A stretch of 64,000 nt of DNA from Aphidius gifuensis. Its lineage: Eukaryota; Arthropoda; Insecta; Hymenoptera; Braconidae. The stretch's first letter is position 1. Each line of letters starts with the position of its first letter. Below, one piece after another: positions 55,360-64,000 of this stretch. Under the pieces are notes generated by a model. It was not told where the DNA came from and searched no databases. It saw only the letters and a program-made list of their open reading frames with translations. The position numbers and the translations under genes are program-made. The DNA is taken from NCBI RefSeq assembly GCF_014905175.1, contig NC_057793.1:17763673-17827672 (forward strand). Reading direction: 5' to 3'.

Positions 55360-58300
55360 TCATTCATATTTTCTTTTAAATATACTTTTACTCAAACACA
55401 TTCGTTCAACAGGTATATATCCCCAAGGCAGAGTGTCAGTTTCACCATTAGTTAACTGTCGTTTATCATCTTGCCAACTGAGAGCAATTTTTTCAATTGT
55501 TCTTGTTGTTACTTCATGTTTATGTGATCTTATAATATTTTGTTGCTTTTTTAAAATAACATGATTAATTAAACAATTTTTATAATCATCGAAAGTTATT
55601 TGTCTTACAGTTGATCTTTTGACGCCCTTTGCTCTCATATGAACACGTTTTTTTAATGAATTATTTTCATCTGCTATAACATAAGAGTATAATTTACTTC
55701 GTAAACCAATGAATTCTTTCATTATTTTTCCATTATTCTCATCTTTCATAATACCAATAACTTTTTTATTTTTTAATTGAATTCCATATTGATTATTTTC
55801 TGGATAATCAGATGTATCAAATTTATCAGGATTATTACGTATTAAATCATATGGATTATGACTAAATATGTGGTAAACAGCAGAATCAGTATCACCATAT
55901 AAATACTTGACTTTATCTTCATATTTTGGTTTTATGAAATTATAATGGAAATCATACATATATGTTTTTGACATTTCCAAAATAGAAAATCCAAGATAAA
56001 TTGGTTTATTGAAAAGTATACTTGTTGGTTTCATCTCAATTATTACAAGATCGTCAATGATTAAATGACTGTGAAAGTTTGGCTTTGAGATATAAAATCT
56101 TGCTCCACCTCTACCACCATATTTTTCTACAAGTTTTATGGATTTACGAGTTCTTACAGACTCTAGAGTTTTACCATAAATTGCATTAATGAATAATTTT
56201 CTAAGATCTTTTTCAAATGCACTACGGGCTTTCTTTCGTAACTCTGTATTAAGATCAATATAAGATTGAAGCCATGCACTTTGTTCAAATTTTAAAACAC
56301 GATGAACTTTAGTAATAATCATCCCCAAAGAACAATATTGTTTTAAATTCCGGTAATGGATAACATAATTTTTTTTATTATCTAGAGTTGCCAGTAGTTT
56401 CGGAGTTTTACTGGTTTCTAGAGGTGGTTTTTCGCGTACTGGTGCTAGTGGAAAATCTTTATGGTGATGATGCAAACTTGCAGGATAATCTAAATCAACT
56501 TCAAGAATGTATCCATATTTCGAGTTATCAGCAGTTGAATTTAATATTGAAATATCAAAGTTATCAATCCATTCAAATTTACAAGTTGGAAGATATTCTC
56601 TCATTGCTGCTCCATACATATTATTTAAATCAAAGTACATTAAAAATGACTCTTCCTCCTCAGGATTATATTCACTGCCCATATATCGATTATTTGCTTT
56701 TCCATATCGATTCGAGACTTGTGATAAACCACCTCTTATACCTTGCTCAATAAACAACATCATTTCAGGATCTGTCAACAATTCTAGTTCAATCTGAGTA
56801 TATCTCAACATTGCACTAAAACTAAGTCCAGGTAGTGTATAATAATGTGCTGGATCTAACTTATATGTATTTAAACAATCAGCTCTGAAGCTTTCAAAAA
56901 CATCAGCTAAAAGGGCAACATCAGTTTGTAAATATAAATCAGAATATTCCCCAAGTGTTTTTATATTGAACTTTTGCCAAACATTTAGAGCATGTGCATA
57001 TGCTTCATCTGAAATATTTTCTTCATTCAATTTTGAATAAAATTGATCTTTCGATGGAAGTGTTGTATCATCAAATTTTTCCCATTTATCAAGATAATCA
57101 TATGGAAATACTCCCTTCTTTGTAATTAAATTGAATTCATCATCATTTTTACAGAGACTTTTCGTTATCGATTTTTTATTATCATCTAGATTATTTGATA
57201 ATGAATCTATAGAACTAGCCATAAATCTATATGAGTCGATGAATCTGAATTTTATGCGGGTACCTTTGACAGATTTTGTGAATGAAATATACCTTTCTTT
57301 GTTGATTCCAAGTATATCAATTTTACCTCGGAACTGGTTTTTCAGTTTTTTGATGATGAAATGTGCATCATAGCCTGTGAGATTGTGAAATACTACTGGG
57401 ATGATACATGATTCTTGGTAATTTATATTGCATATTTGATGGGCGGCACCTCGGTATTCTGAGGTCCAGTGCGAATGATCACGTACTTTAACGTCATTTT
57501 TCGTAAACTTTTTGTCACAAATATAACATTTTTTAGCATTCAAAAATTGTAATTCTTCATCTCGTGTAAGAGACATTGGTTTAATATCATCTATTATTTT
57601 ATTGACTTGATGAGCAATTTGTTCAAGCTCTGTAATAAACCATTCAATTGAATTTTTACATCTATGAAGATTGAACTTGGAAAGTGAGTCATCATAACTA
57701 CACTTTAAATAATAAGCTACACTACTTGGAACATGTTTTTGATAAATTTGATTCTTTTCAAGTTCTTCACTGTGCACTTTTTCCAATAAACATTCTAAAT
57801 CACCATCAATTATAAACGGTACCGTTAATTGTTGTTTATAACTTTTAAATTGTAAAATATTATTTTTCGCAGTTGGTAATCTCATTGCACTTTTACATTT
57901 TTCACTGCATAGTTTTTCATGATTATCGCGAGATTGTTGAGATTGAAAATGACATAAGCAGCGATCACAAATGATTTTTTTATTTTTATTTTTAGAAACT
58001 TGTCCATAAACCAATCTTGATAAGTTTTTTATCCATGCAAAATGATATTGTGACAAATTTTTTTGTGAATTGAAATCATTAACAACAACAACCTCATCAT
58101 CATCATCATCATCTCCCGCTACTATTTTTCTTTTGATCATCAAAAGATGAATCGTTTTATGATCAGATTCATTTTTGCTTATATAATATGGTCCTATCCT
58201 TTCTTTTCTAAGTTTTTTATTTTTTTTCTCATCATCATCATCATCATCATCACTTTCATCATCATCATCATCATCGTCATCTTCAATTCCGTAAATATTG

Positions 58301-59247
58301 ATTTTCAACTTATTTTGTTTTTCAAAAACTTTGATTTTTTCCCATGTTATCGGGAAAGTTATTCCGCTACAATTTATTTTATCAAGATGTTTCATATAAT
58401 GACTCACACGCTCACCATTTTTTGGCACTTTGTATAAACATGCTAAAACTGACCAAATGAAACACAAATTATCAGAATTTTTTACGTTTACAACTGAGTG
58501 AGTTTTCAGTATCCATGATGGCATTTCAACGAAAGATGAATTACCACCTTGCAGTGGTATGTAATCATTGACTTGGATTTCAAGATGAAGAATTTCAAGC
58601 AGTTTCCAACCAGATCCTTTTAATTCAGCTTCCTCAACATCATCTAGAAAATGTTCAAAATTTTCCTTGAATAATTGATTTAAATCTGATGATTGTAAAA
58701 CCTCAAAACTGCCTTCACTGAAATATTTTGTTTCAACTTCCACACTATTATCAGATGGTTTTTCAATTTCATAGTTCAAAGCTAATACAGTATTGACTTT
58801 GAGTGCATTTTTATCTTGTAAAATATGAGCTATCTGACTAATTAACATTTTCTTAGCATCAGGAAGAAAGTCTTTTACATCTTTATGTTTTAAATTAATT
58901 ATAACGCTGGTCTTCATTCTGTTTCTAAATACATTTTCTAAGTCTTGCCATTCAATGTAGTTTTCAGTAGAAGCGTTTGATACATCAATTGTTGCAGATG
59001 CACCTGCACCTCGTACTTGCAAACTTTCCAATTTTGATAAAAAACGTGTCAGCATTATGACTGTTGTCTGAGTCATTTTTCTATAAGCAGTTGGCAAACT
59101 TCGAAGTGATAGATTATAATTTGTAATATCTCTACGTAATGAAACAATTGTCGAACGGATGCGATCAGGATTCGCGTCCTGTTGTAAAAGTTCAACTGTT
59201 TTTCGGTAATCCTCTCGGAGTATTCTCTGTGGTTTAGTTGGATCCAT
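55360..59247 (-). CDS. polB: Polinton DNA polymerase B (protein-primed type), intact
   Basis: 1295 residues without a break, ATG 59247. Residues 90-320 are the N-terminal region shared by Polinton polymerases (GSGWKLLEIL 211-220, PLQGGNSSFVEMP 231-243). Asp-rich linkers lie at 322-340 and 379-385. A C2HC-type finger spans 427-447. ExoI is DLE 483-485, the CYIC..DHSHW..YRGAAH zinc region 574-605, ExoII NLTGYDAHF 622-630. Motif A is YFDLNNMYG 871-879, motif B NAIYGKT 1021-1027, motif C YGDTDS 1117-1122. Both exonuclease and polymerase residues are kept, so it could be active. The start follows a splice-acceptor-like site, as in the left arm. Faces the integrase gene tail to tail. Confidence 0.95.
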   Translation of the reverse strand: MDPTKPQRILREDYRKTVELLQQDANPDRIRSTIVSLRRDITNYNLSLRSLPTAYRKMTQTTVIMLTRFLSKLESLQVRGAGASATIDVSNASTENYIEWQDLENVFRNRMKTSVIINLKHKDVKDFLPDAKKMLISQIAHILQDKNALKVNTVLALNYEIEKPSDNSVEVETKYFSEGSFEVLQSSDLNQLFKENFEHFLDDVEEAELKGSGWKLLEILHLEIQVNDYIPLQGGNSSFVEMPSWILKTHSVVNVKNSDNLCFIWSVLACLYKVPKNGERVSHYMKHLDKINCSGITFPITWEKIKVFEKQNKLKINIYGIEDDDDDDDDESDDDDDDDEKKNKKLRKERIGPYYISKNESDHKTIHLLMIKRKIVAGDDDDDDEVVVVNDFNSQKNLSQYHFAWIKNLSRLVYGQVSKNKNKKIICDRCLCHFQSQQSRDNHEKLCSEKCKSAMRLPTAKNNILQFKSYKQQLTVPFIIDGDLECLLEKVHSEELEKNQIYQKHVPSSVAYYLKCSYDDSLSKFNLHRCKNSIEWFITELEQIAHQVNKIIDDIKPMSLTRDEELQFLNAKKCYICDKKFTKNDVKVRDHSHWTSEYRGAAHQICNINYQESCIIPVVFHNLTGYDAHFIIKKLKNQFRGKIDILGINKERYISFTKSVKGTRIKFRFIDSYRFMASSIDSLSNNLDDNKKSITKSLCKNDDEFNLITKKGVFPYDYLDKWEKFDDTTLPSKDQFYSKLNEENISDEAYAHALNVWQKFNIKTLGEYSDLYLQTDVALLADVFESFRADCLNTYKLDPAHYYTLPGLSFSAMLRYTQIELELLTDPEMMLFIEQGIRGGLSQVSNRYGKANNRYMGSEYNPEEEESFLMYFDLNNMYGAAMREYLPTCKFEWIDNFDISILNSTADNSKYGYILEVDLDYPASLHHHHKDFPLAPVREKPPLETSKTPKLLATLDNKKNYVIHYRNLKQYCSLGMIITKVHRVLKFEQSAWLQSYIDLNTELRKKARSAFEKDLRKLFINAIYGKTLESVRTRKSIKLVEKYGGRGGARFYISKPNFHSHLIIDDLVIIEMKPTSILFNKPIYLGFSILEMSKTYMYDFHYNFIKPKYEDKVKYLYGDTDSAVYHIFSHNPYDLIRNNPDKFDTSDYPENNQYGIQLKNKKVIGIMKDENNGKIMKEFIGLRSKLYSYVIADENNSLKKRVHMRAKGVKRSTVRQITFDDYKNCLINHVILKKQQNIIRSHKHEVTTRTIEKIALSWQDDKRQLTNGETDTLPWGYIPVERMCLSKSIFKRKYE

Positions 59248-59339
59248 TTTATCGATAATTGTTTGGTTGACCTAAAAATTAAAAAATAGTTATAAAGAAA
59301 GTTATATACTGACAATCTACAAATTTATTAAAAAATTTC

Positions 59340-60400
59340 ATAAAATATATGAGGATTGCAAAGATAATGACAAATTACTGAAATTTTTGGAGGTTATGTT
59401 ACTTTTTTTTTTAGAGAAATAATGATCTGGTGCAGAAAATATTAATGTCAAACGATAGCTGGTGAAAATCTAAGGATAATTGCTTGAAAACATTTCAAAA
59501 ATATTCAAGAATGGCAAAGATATTAATGGATTACTAAAATTTTGAAGGTTATGTTATTTTTTGGAGAAATGATGACCTGGTGCAAAAAATATTGATGTCA
59601 AATGATAGCTGGTGAAAATCAATGGATAATTGCTTGAAAACATTTCAAAAATATTCAAGAATGGCAAAGATATTAATGGATTACTAAAATTTTGAAGGTT
59701 ATGTTATTTTTTAGAGAAATGATGACCTGGTGCAAAAAATATTGATGTCAAATGATAGCTGGTGAAAATCTAAGGATAATTGCTTAAAAACATTTCAAAA
59801 ATATTCAAGGATGGCGAAGATATTAATGGATTACTAAAATTTTGGAGGTTATGTTATTTTTTAGAGAAATAATGACCTGGTGCAAAAAATATTGATGTCA
59901 AATGATAGCTGGTGAAAATCTAAGGATAATTGATTAAAAACATTTCAAAAATATTCAAGGATGGTGAAGATATTAATGGATTACTAAAATTTTGGAGGTT
60001 ATGTTATTTTTTAGAGAAATAATGACCTGGTGCAAAAAATATTGATGTCAAATGATAGCTGGTGAAAATCTAAGGATAATTGATTGAAAACATTTCAAAA
60101 ATATTCAAGGATGTTGAAGATATTAATGGATTACTAAAATTTTGGAGGTTATGTTATTTTTTAGAGAAATAATGACCTGGTGCAAAAAATATTGATGTCA
60201 AATGATAGCTGGTGAAAATCTAAGGATAATTGATTAAAAACATTTCGAAAATATTCAAGGATGTTGAAGATATTAATGGATTACTAAAGTTTTGAAGGTT
60301 ATGTTATTTTTTAGAGAAATAATGACCTGGTGCAAAAAATATTGATGTTAAATGATAGCTGGTGAAAATCTAAGAATGAAAGACTTAAAACATTTATAAA
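59340..60400 (+). repeat. 150-bp tandem repeat, ~7 copies (right arm)
   Basis: GATGACCTGGTGCAAAAAAT recurs at 59572, 59722, 59872, 60022, 60172 and 60322, an exact 150-bp period, with near-identical units. Lies between the polB promoter and coding start, probably within a 5'-UTR intron. Confidence 0.93.
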
Positions 60401-60583
60401 ATATCCAAGGATTGCAATGAGATTGATGGAATAAGGATGATCGATGTTATTTTTTATACTACTATTTCTATTAAAATGTAGAAAAATTTTAAGGTTATGA
60501 CTTACTTGTTATATATAGTTGACAGGATATAATTTTCCACAATGATCGATGTAAAGACGAGGACTTTTATGAAAATGCACTTG

Positions 60584-60591
60584 CTTATATA
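60584..60591 (-). promoter_or_regulatory. TATA box of right polB
   Basis: TATATAAG on the minus strand, with flanks CAG...CAAGTGCATTTTCAT matching 40151-40180. Confidence 0.55.
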
Positions 60592-60639
60592 CTGATATCC
60601 CCACTTTTTTTCTGACGACTAGCGCAACTAGTTAATTGT

Positions 60640-60725
60640 TTTCTCTATCGATAAAAGAAAAATCAATTATCGATAAAAGAATAATCAATAATCGATAAAA
60701 GAATAATCAATAATATCGATTACTG
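60640..60725 (-). promoter_or_regulatory. TATCGATA cluster upstream of right polB
   Basis: Two perfect TATCGATA sites (60646-60653, 60668-60675) and two ATCGAT variants, spaced about 22 nt by AAAAGAATAATCAAT. Equivalent to 40021-40110. Confidence 0.5.
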
Positions 60726-60928
60726 CTTTACCGACGTCGTTTCGCGGGAAATTTTGAAATTATATACTTTGAATTTATAAATAATAATTTTTATAAAATT
60801 CAAATATTCCATTTTTAGTAGTTTATGAACAATTTATAAATATTAATAATATATGAACAAGTTGAAATTCCATAATATATACGAAGGAATATTCTTTCAC
60901 CGACAGGGAATAGCATTATCTCTTGTTT

Positions 60929-60990
60929 GTTTCAGAGGATAGCGTGCTAAACTCTCATGCCAAAGGTCTGAGTTCAAATCCCAGTGGGGA
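60929..60990 (+). other. tRNA-like sequence in F right arm
   Basis: A-box-like GATAGCGTGCTAAAC (60939-60953) and B-box GAGTTCAAATCCC (60970-60982). Inverted counterpart of 39760-39825; several compensating differences, no clear acceptor stem. Confidence 0.55.
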
Positions 60991-61028
60991 AAATATTTTT
61001 TTTCCATTAATAATAATAATGACACAAG

Positions 61029-61255
61029 ATGGCGTCTTTCAAAAACCAAAGATGACATTTAAAAAAATCCAATATGGCGTCTTACGAAAAAGCAATATGG
61101 CGTCTTATGAAAAAATGGGACCCCGGGAATTTCAAAATTTCAAAAATTTAAAATGGCGTCTTATAGAAAAACAAATATGGCGTCTTATAGAAAAACCAAT
61201 ATGGCGTCTAATGAAAAATACCAATATGGCGTCTAATGAAAAATCAGACCCCCCA
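61029..61255 (+). repeat. ATATGGCGTCTTA array
   Basis: About eight copies of CCAATATGGCGTCTTATGAA-like units, roughly 20-25 bp apart. The left arm has four. The core ATGGCGTC resembles YY1/Pho sites (GCCAT core on the other strand). Confidence 0.85.
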
Positions 61256-61500
61256 TGGCGATTCGGCCTAATTAATCAATTGGAGGACACCCTGTGGCGA
61301 TCTGACCTAGTTAATTAATTAATTGACCTAATTAATTAATTCAAGGATCCCCTGCAGCGATTTGACCTAATTAAATTTATTCGCGGACCCCCCGGGGTGA
61401 TATCCGCGGATTCCGCGAAAACAATCGCGAATCACGGTGGGGGGTCGCGGGGGAAGGGGTGGCACAGCAGGGGGGGTGAGCCAGGATCCTCCTATGTATA
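61256..61500. repeat. F right terminal region, GC-rich end
   Basis: Three units of GCGAT(T/C)TGACCTAATTAATT type (61256-61375), then an unusually GC-rich stretch (61380-61500) with CCGCGGATTCCGCG, GGGGGGTCGCGGGGG and GGGGTGGCACAGCAGGGGGG. Probably the outer end of the element; no target duplication identified. Confidence 0.6.
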
Positions 61501-61746
61501 CTACTCTCGTTTTTTTATTTATGTTATTAATTAGCGTTAATTTAATTCCAAAATTATTGCATTGTTTACGAATCATTAATGAATCATTAATATATAAAAA
61601 ATTAAGAAATGGGTAAAAGTGATCGGGAAATAATTATTTTTAACATAAATATTTTCTTAATTTTATGAAAAAAGAAAAAAAAAAATTTCAATGAGTTGCT
61701 TAACCAGTGATCATATTAACGCATTTGAATGATGTGATCATATGAA
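61501..61746. other. AT-rich spacer
   Basis: No recognisable content between the F end and the protease-like region. Confidence 0.4.
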
Positions 61747-62270
61747 CTATTAAGGCGACAAACAAGATTTAATCCCTATTCAAATTTATATTTAAATGAT
61801 CCAATTCCTATTAAAGCTATATCAATAAATGGTGAATATTTGCAGATCATTAGCCGAGAAAAATTAAATAATGAAGAATTGAATAATCATTGGTCTTGCA
61901 TTTATTATAAAGCGGAAGTATTAAATATTTATGACAATTTATACAATAGTTTATCTGATGAACAGAGTTAATCGTTTGTTTCCTTATAAGCCAAACATTA
62001 TATTTTGTAAATCTCATGAAAAACAACCAGTTCTTGTTGATAGTGGTTATTATGCTATTGCAAATGCAACGAGTATATCTAAGGGACGAAATCCTATAAT
62101 TTCTGTAATTTTTTATAAAAGCCTAGAAAGTCATTTTTATATAATTAATAATCAAATTCTCGAATTATTTCCCGTGAACCCGATTTTCGAATTATTTGGA
62201 AATTTATCGTATATTATCGATAACAATCGATATTTAGAAGATCGCCGCGTTTCATCAATTATTATATAAA
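61747..62270 (+). pseudogene. Ulp1-like cysteine protease domain, first copy, Cys to Ser
   Basis: Open reading from about 61756 (RQTRFNPYSN) with NNHWSCIYY (catalytic His) and IYDNLYNSL (acidic residue), stop at 61968-61970; a frame change then continues VNRLFPYKPN... to 62269. The nucleophile position reads VDSGYYAIANATS: Ser where Ulp1-like proteases have Cys (DCG). So it is broken and also lacks the nucleophile. Such domains are common in transposon-encoded proteins; no neighbour identifies the element. Confidence 0.65.
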
Positions 62271-63041
62271 CATACTTATTTCCGACCACGTGATATTTAT
62301 TCGATACAAGTAATTAACCAAATCGAACCTGTCCAAATTGATGAAGAATATTTACAAATAATGTATAGGAAAGTTTTAATCCTCAAGACGTTGGTCATTG
62401 GTTGTGTAAAAATTATAAAATAATTATAAAATTATAAAAATAATGTTTTAAAAGTATATGATAGTGCTTTTGACGATTTATCATCTTCCCAAGAAATCTA
62501 TATTAAACGAATATTCCCTTTACATCCACATATTATATTAATGGAAAACATTCGAAAACAAACCAATGATAAAGATTGTGGTTTATATGCTATTTCTATT
62601 GTGATGGGTTTAGATCCTAGTGGAATTCGATATCTGACCAATGATATGCGTAATCATTTATATAAAATGTTCAACAATAATGAAATTTTAATGTTCCTCA
62701 TAAATCAAGAAAATGTGAATATAAGATCAAATGTTGATGAGCAAATCTTAGTAACAACTGATACTAAATATATAAAAAAAAGCAATAAAAATATAAAAAT
62801 TGTAGAAGACATCATTTACGACAAATTCACAGTAAAATTAATGAAAAAGACTAGTGTAGATTGTAATATTGAGAAAATTTGTAGTAATAATATAGATAAT
62901 AAAATATTTGAAACAAACGAATCGAAAAACGGAATAAAAAAAATATCGAATAACAATGATAAGTGCAAGGAAAGTAACATCAATATTGTAACACGGAACA
63001 AAAAAAAATCTTTACGATACTATCAAGTTAAAAAAAAATAA
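62271..63041 (+). pseudogene. Ulp1-like cysteine protease domain, second copy, Cys kept
   Basis: Tandem repeat of the preceding domain: GHWLCKNYK (His, 62397), KVYDSAFDDLSS (Asp, 62460), then QTNDKDCGLYAISIVMG (Cys, near 62577). Frame changes lie near 62370-62450 in a repeated ATTATAAAA run; from 62541 it is open to 63041. The last ~90 residues are Lys/Asn/Ile-rich and low-complexity, ending RYYQVKKK. Family C48-like by motif; substrate unknown. Confidence 0.65.
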
Positions 63042-63690
63042 AGATAATATACGTCAAGAAAAGGCTGGATTGAAAAAAAAATCAAATAAACTTAAAAATA
63101 AAAAAAAAGATGTGTGTTATTGTACGCACAGCGAAGTAAAACTTCTTTACTAATTCTAATAAATAGTAATTGAAAGATCTCTCGTTGCATTAATATATTT
63201 TTGACTAGTTGTCTTTTTCGCTCTCCTTTCGAGTGAACTATTATGTTCATTCAGTCATTAACAATTATGATAGAAATTTTCGAATTTATTGATTAATTAT
63301 AATATTAAGGTTCTATGTAAATGAAATTCTAATTTGAAAACTTAACACAAAATATAATTTTATATAAATATTTATTTATTGAACAACTAGTCAGCCGAAC
63401 ACTTCTATTACTATTTTATGTATACTTTTTCGTTTTTAATCGCTTTTATTTTTAATTTTTTTCTGTACTGATTGATCAAATTTTTCTTTTTCTACCTATA
63501 AAAATCATTACGGATACTTTCATCGATTATTTTCAATAAAGTGATTACTTCTGCAAGAACAATAAAGTAGTTCTCTAAAAATCTATAATAACAAAGTATT
63601 GTAAAATGAAATTTAGGGGTAACTTGTTTTATTCTTATTATTATTGAGATACAAATTAGCTTAACGTCTGCTCTTTAAAACAAAAAAAAA
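63042..63690. other. AT-rich flank, no gene
   Basis: No coding signal or repeat recognised. Confidence 0.4.
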
Positions 63691-63790
63691 ATTATTTAAA
63701 AATATTGATTTTTAAAGGCACCATGCAATTGTTGATTAAAAATTTTTATTAACGATTGCATGGTGCCTCAAAAATATTTTTAAATAATTT
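63691..63790. repeat. Near-perfect 100-bp palindrome
   Basis: TTATTTAAAAATATT...GGCACCATGCAAT pairs with ATTGCATGGTGCC...AATATTTTTAAATAA around a centre near 63740 (AAAAATTTTT). Probably a small fold-back element or hairpin. Confidence 0.85.
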
Positions 63791-64000
63791 ATTTTTATTC
63801 CGAAGAGTAGAACGTGAGCTAGAATGGAATGTTTACCTCCATGATTAAAGCAGATATTCAATTGTTAATTAAGTTTTGGAATAAATAATTTTTTTTTTTG
63901 TTGTTGTTATTTTTGATCAGGTACAAATTCCAGGCTTTAATACAAATTATTCTGCGTCTGTAGCAATTTTTTTCCCCCTGAGTCATCTAGAAAGAAAAAA
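63791..64000. other. AT-rich end of window
   Basis: No feature recognised. Confidence 0.4.

Larger units (their letters stand above)
39526..61500. mobile_element. F: Polinton/adintovirus-like element with two inverted ~9.6-kb arms
   Basis: Reading inward from 39.5 kb and from 61.5 kb gives the same order: subterminal repeats, tRNA-like sequence, TATCGATA cluster, polB promoter, 150-bp repeats, polB, integrase, DUF8207-like gene, ATPase, PLA2 gene. Left-arm homology stops at about 49126. The right arm goes on through PLA2, protease, penton and a truncated major capsid gene to 49654. The arms carry different lesions, so they have evolved separately for some time. Either two elements joined head to head at their inner ends, or one element acquired greatly expanded inverted repeats. 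A 6-bp target duplication was not found, and the left outer end appears truncated. Confidence 0.85.

Noticed and set aside
40290..60400. CRISPR array or bacterial origin repeats
   Set aside because: Units are contiguous 150-bp tandem repeats without spacers, in eukaryotic mobile DNA.

Overview
The window is AT-rich eukaryotic DNA with spliceosomal introns, TATA plus TCAGT-type initiators, a copia element with the copia-type primer-binding site, a gypsy element, a poly-A LINE and several Polinton/Maverick (adintovirus-like) elements. This points to an insect or other arthropod; the species cannot be read from the sequence. It is a repeat-dense accessory region. Only one gene, the five-exon coiled-coil gene at 4680-5645, looks like ordinary host sequence.

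Layout. 0.8-3.6 kb: 5'-truncated LINE on the minus strand. 3.8-4.4 kb: small ORF with its own TATA/initiator and one stop. 4.7-5.6 kb: coiled-coil gene. 7.075-18.329 kb: complete Polinton-like element E1 with AGTAGTGTA termini and a 6-bp target duplication (GTCGCG). It carries protein-primed-type DNA polymerase B, a RING gene and a six-exon unknown gene, but no integrase, ATPase or capsid genes; all three genes carry lesions. About 19.5-23.3 kb: relative E2, with the unknown gene and the RING gene side by side. 23.35-24.52 kb: degenerate ~210-bp fold-back array. 25.3-27.1 kb: IAP-like gene (BIR-BIR-RING) directly downstream of a Polinton major capsid fragment. 27.1-32.56 kb: gypsy element split by a third family member, E3 (6-bp duplication GCCTTA), and then rearranged by an inversion. 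32.56-39.5 kb: the inverted E3 arm, holding a copia element with 5-bp target duplication and 292-bp LTRs.

39.5-61.5 kb is a second, canonical Polinton family (F) laid out as two inverted arms: polB, integrase, DUF8207-like protein, packaging ATPase and phospholipase A2-like virion protein occur in both arms. Maturation protease, penton-like minor capsid and a half-length major capsid gene occur once, near the centre. Each late gene has a compact promoter (TATA box about 28-33 nt before a TCAGT initiator, short leader). The best-preserved genes are polB, PLA2, ATPase and penton of the right arm and integrase and ATPase of the left arm; neither arm is intact. 61.7-63.0 kb holds two tandem Ulp1-like protease domains.

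Two places (18259-18284 and 25612-25633) match the end of the Oxford Nanopore ligation adapter, so parts of this assembly are artefactual and some single-base frameshifts in homopolymers may be too.
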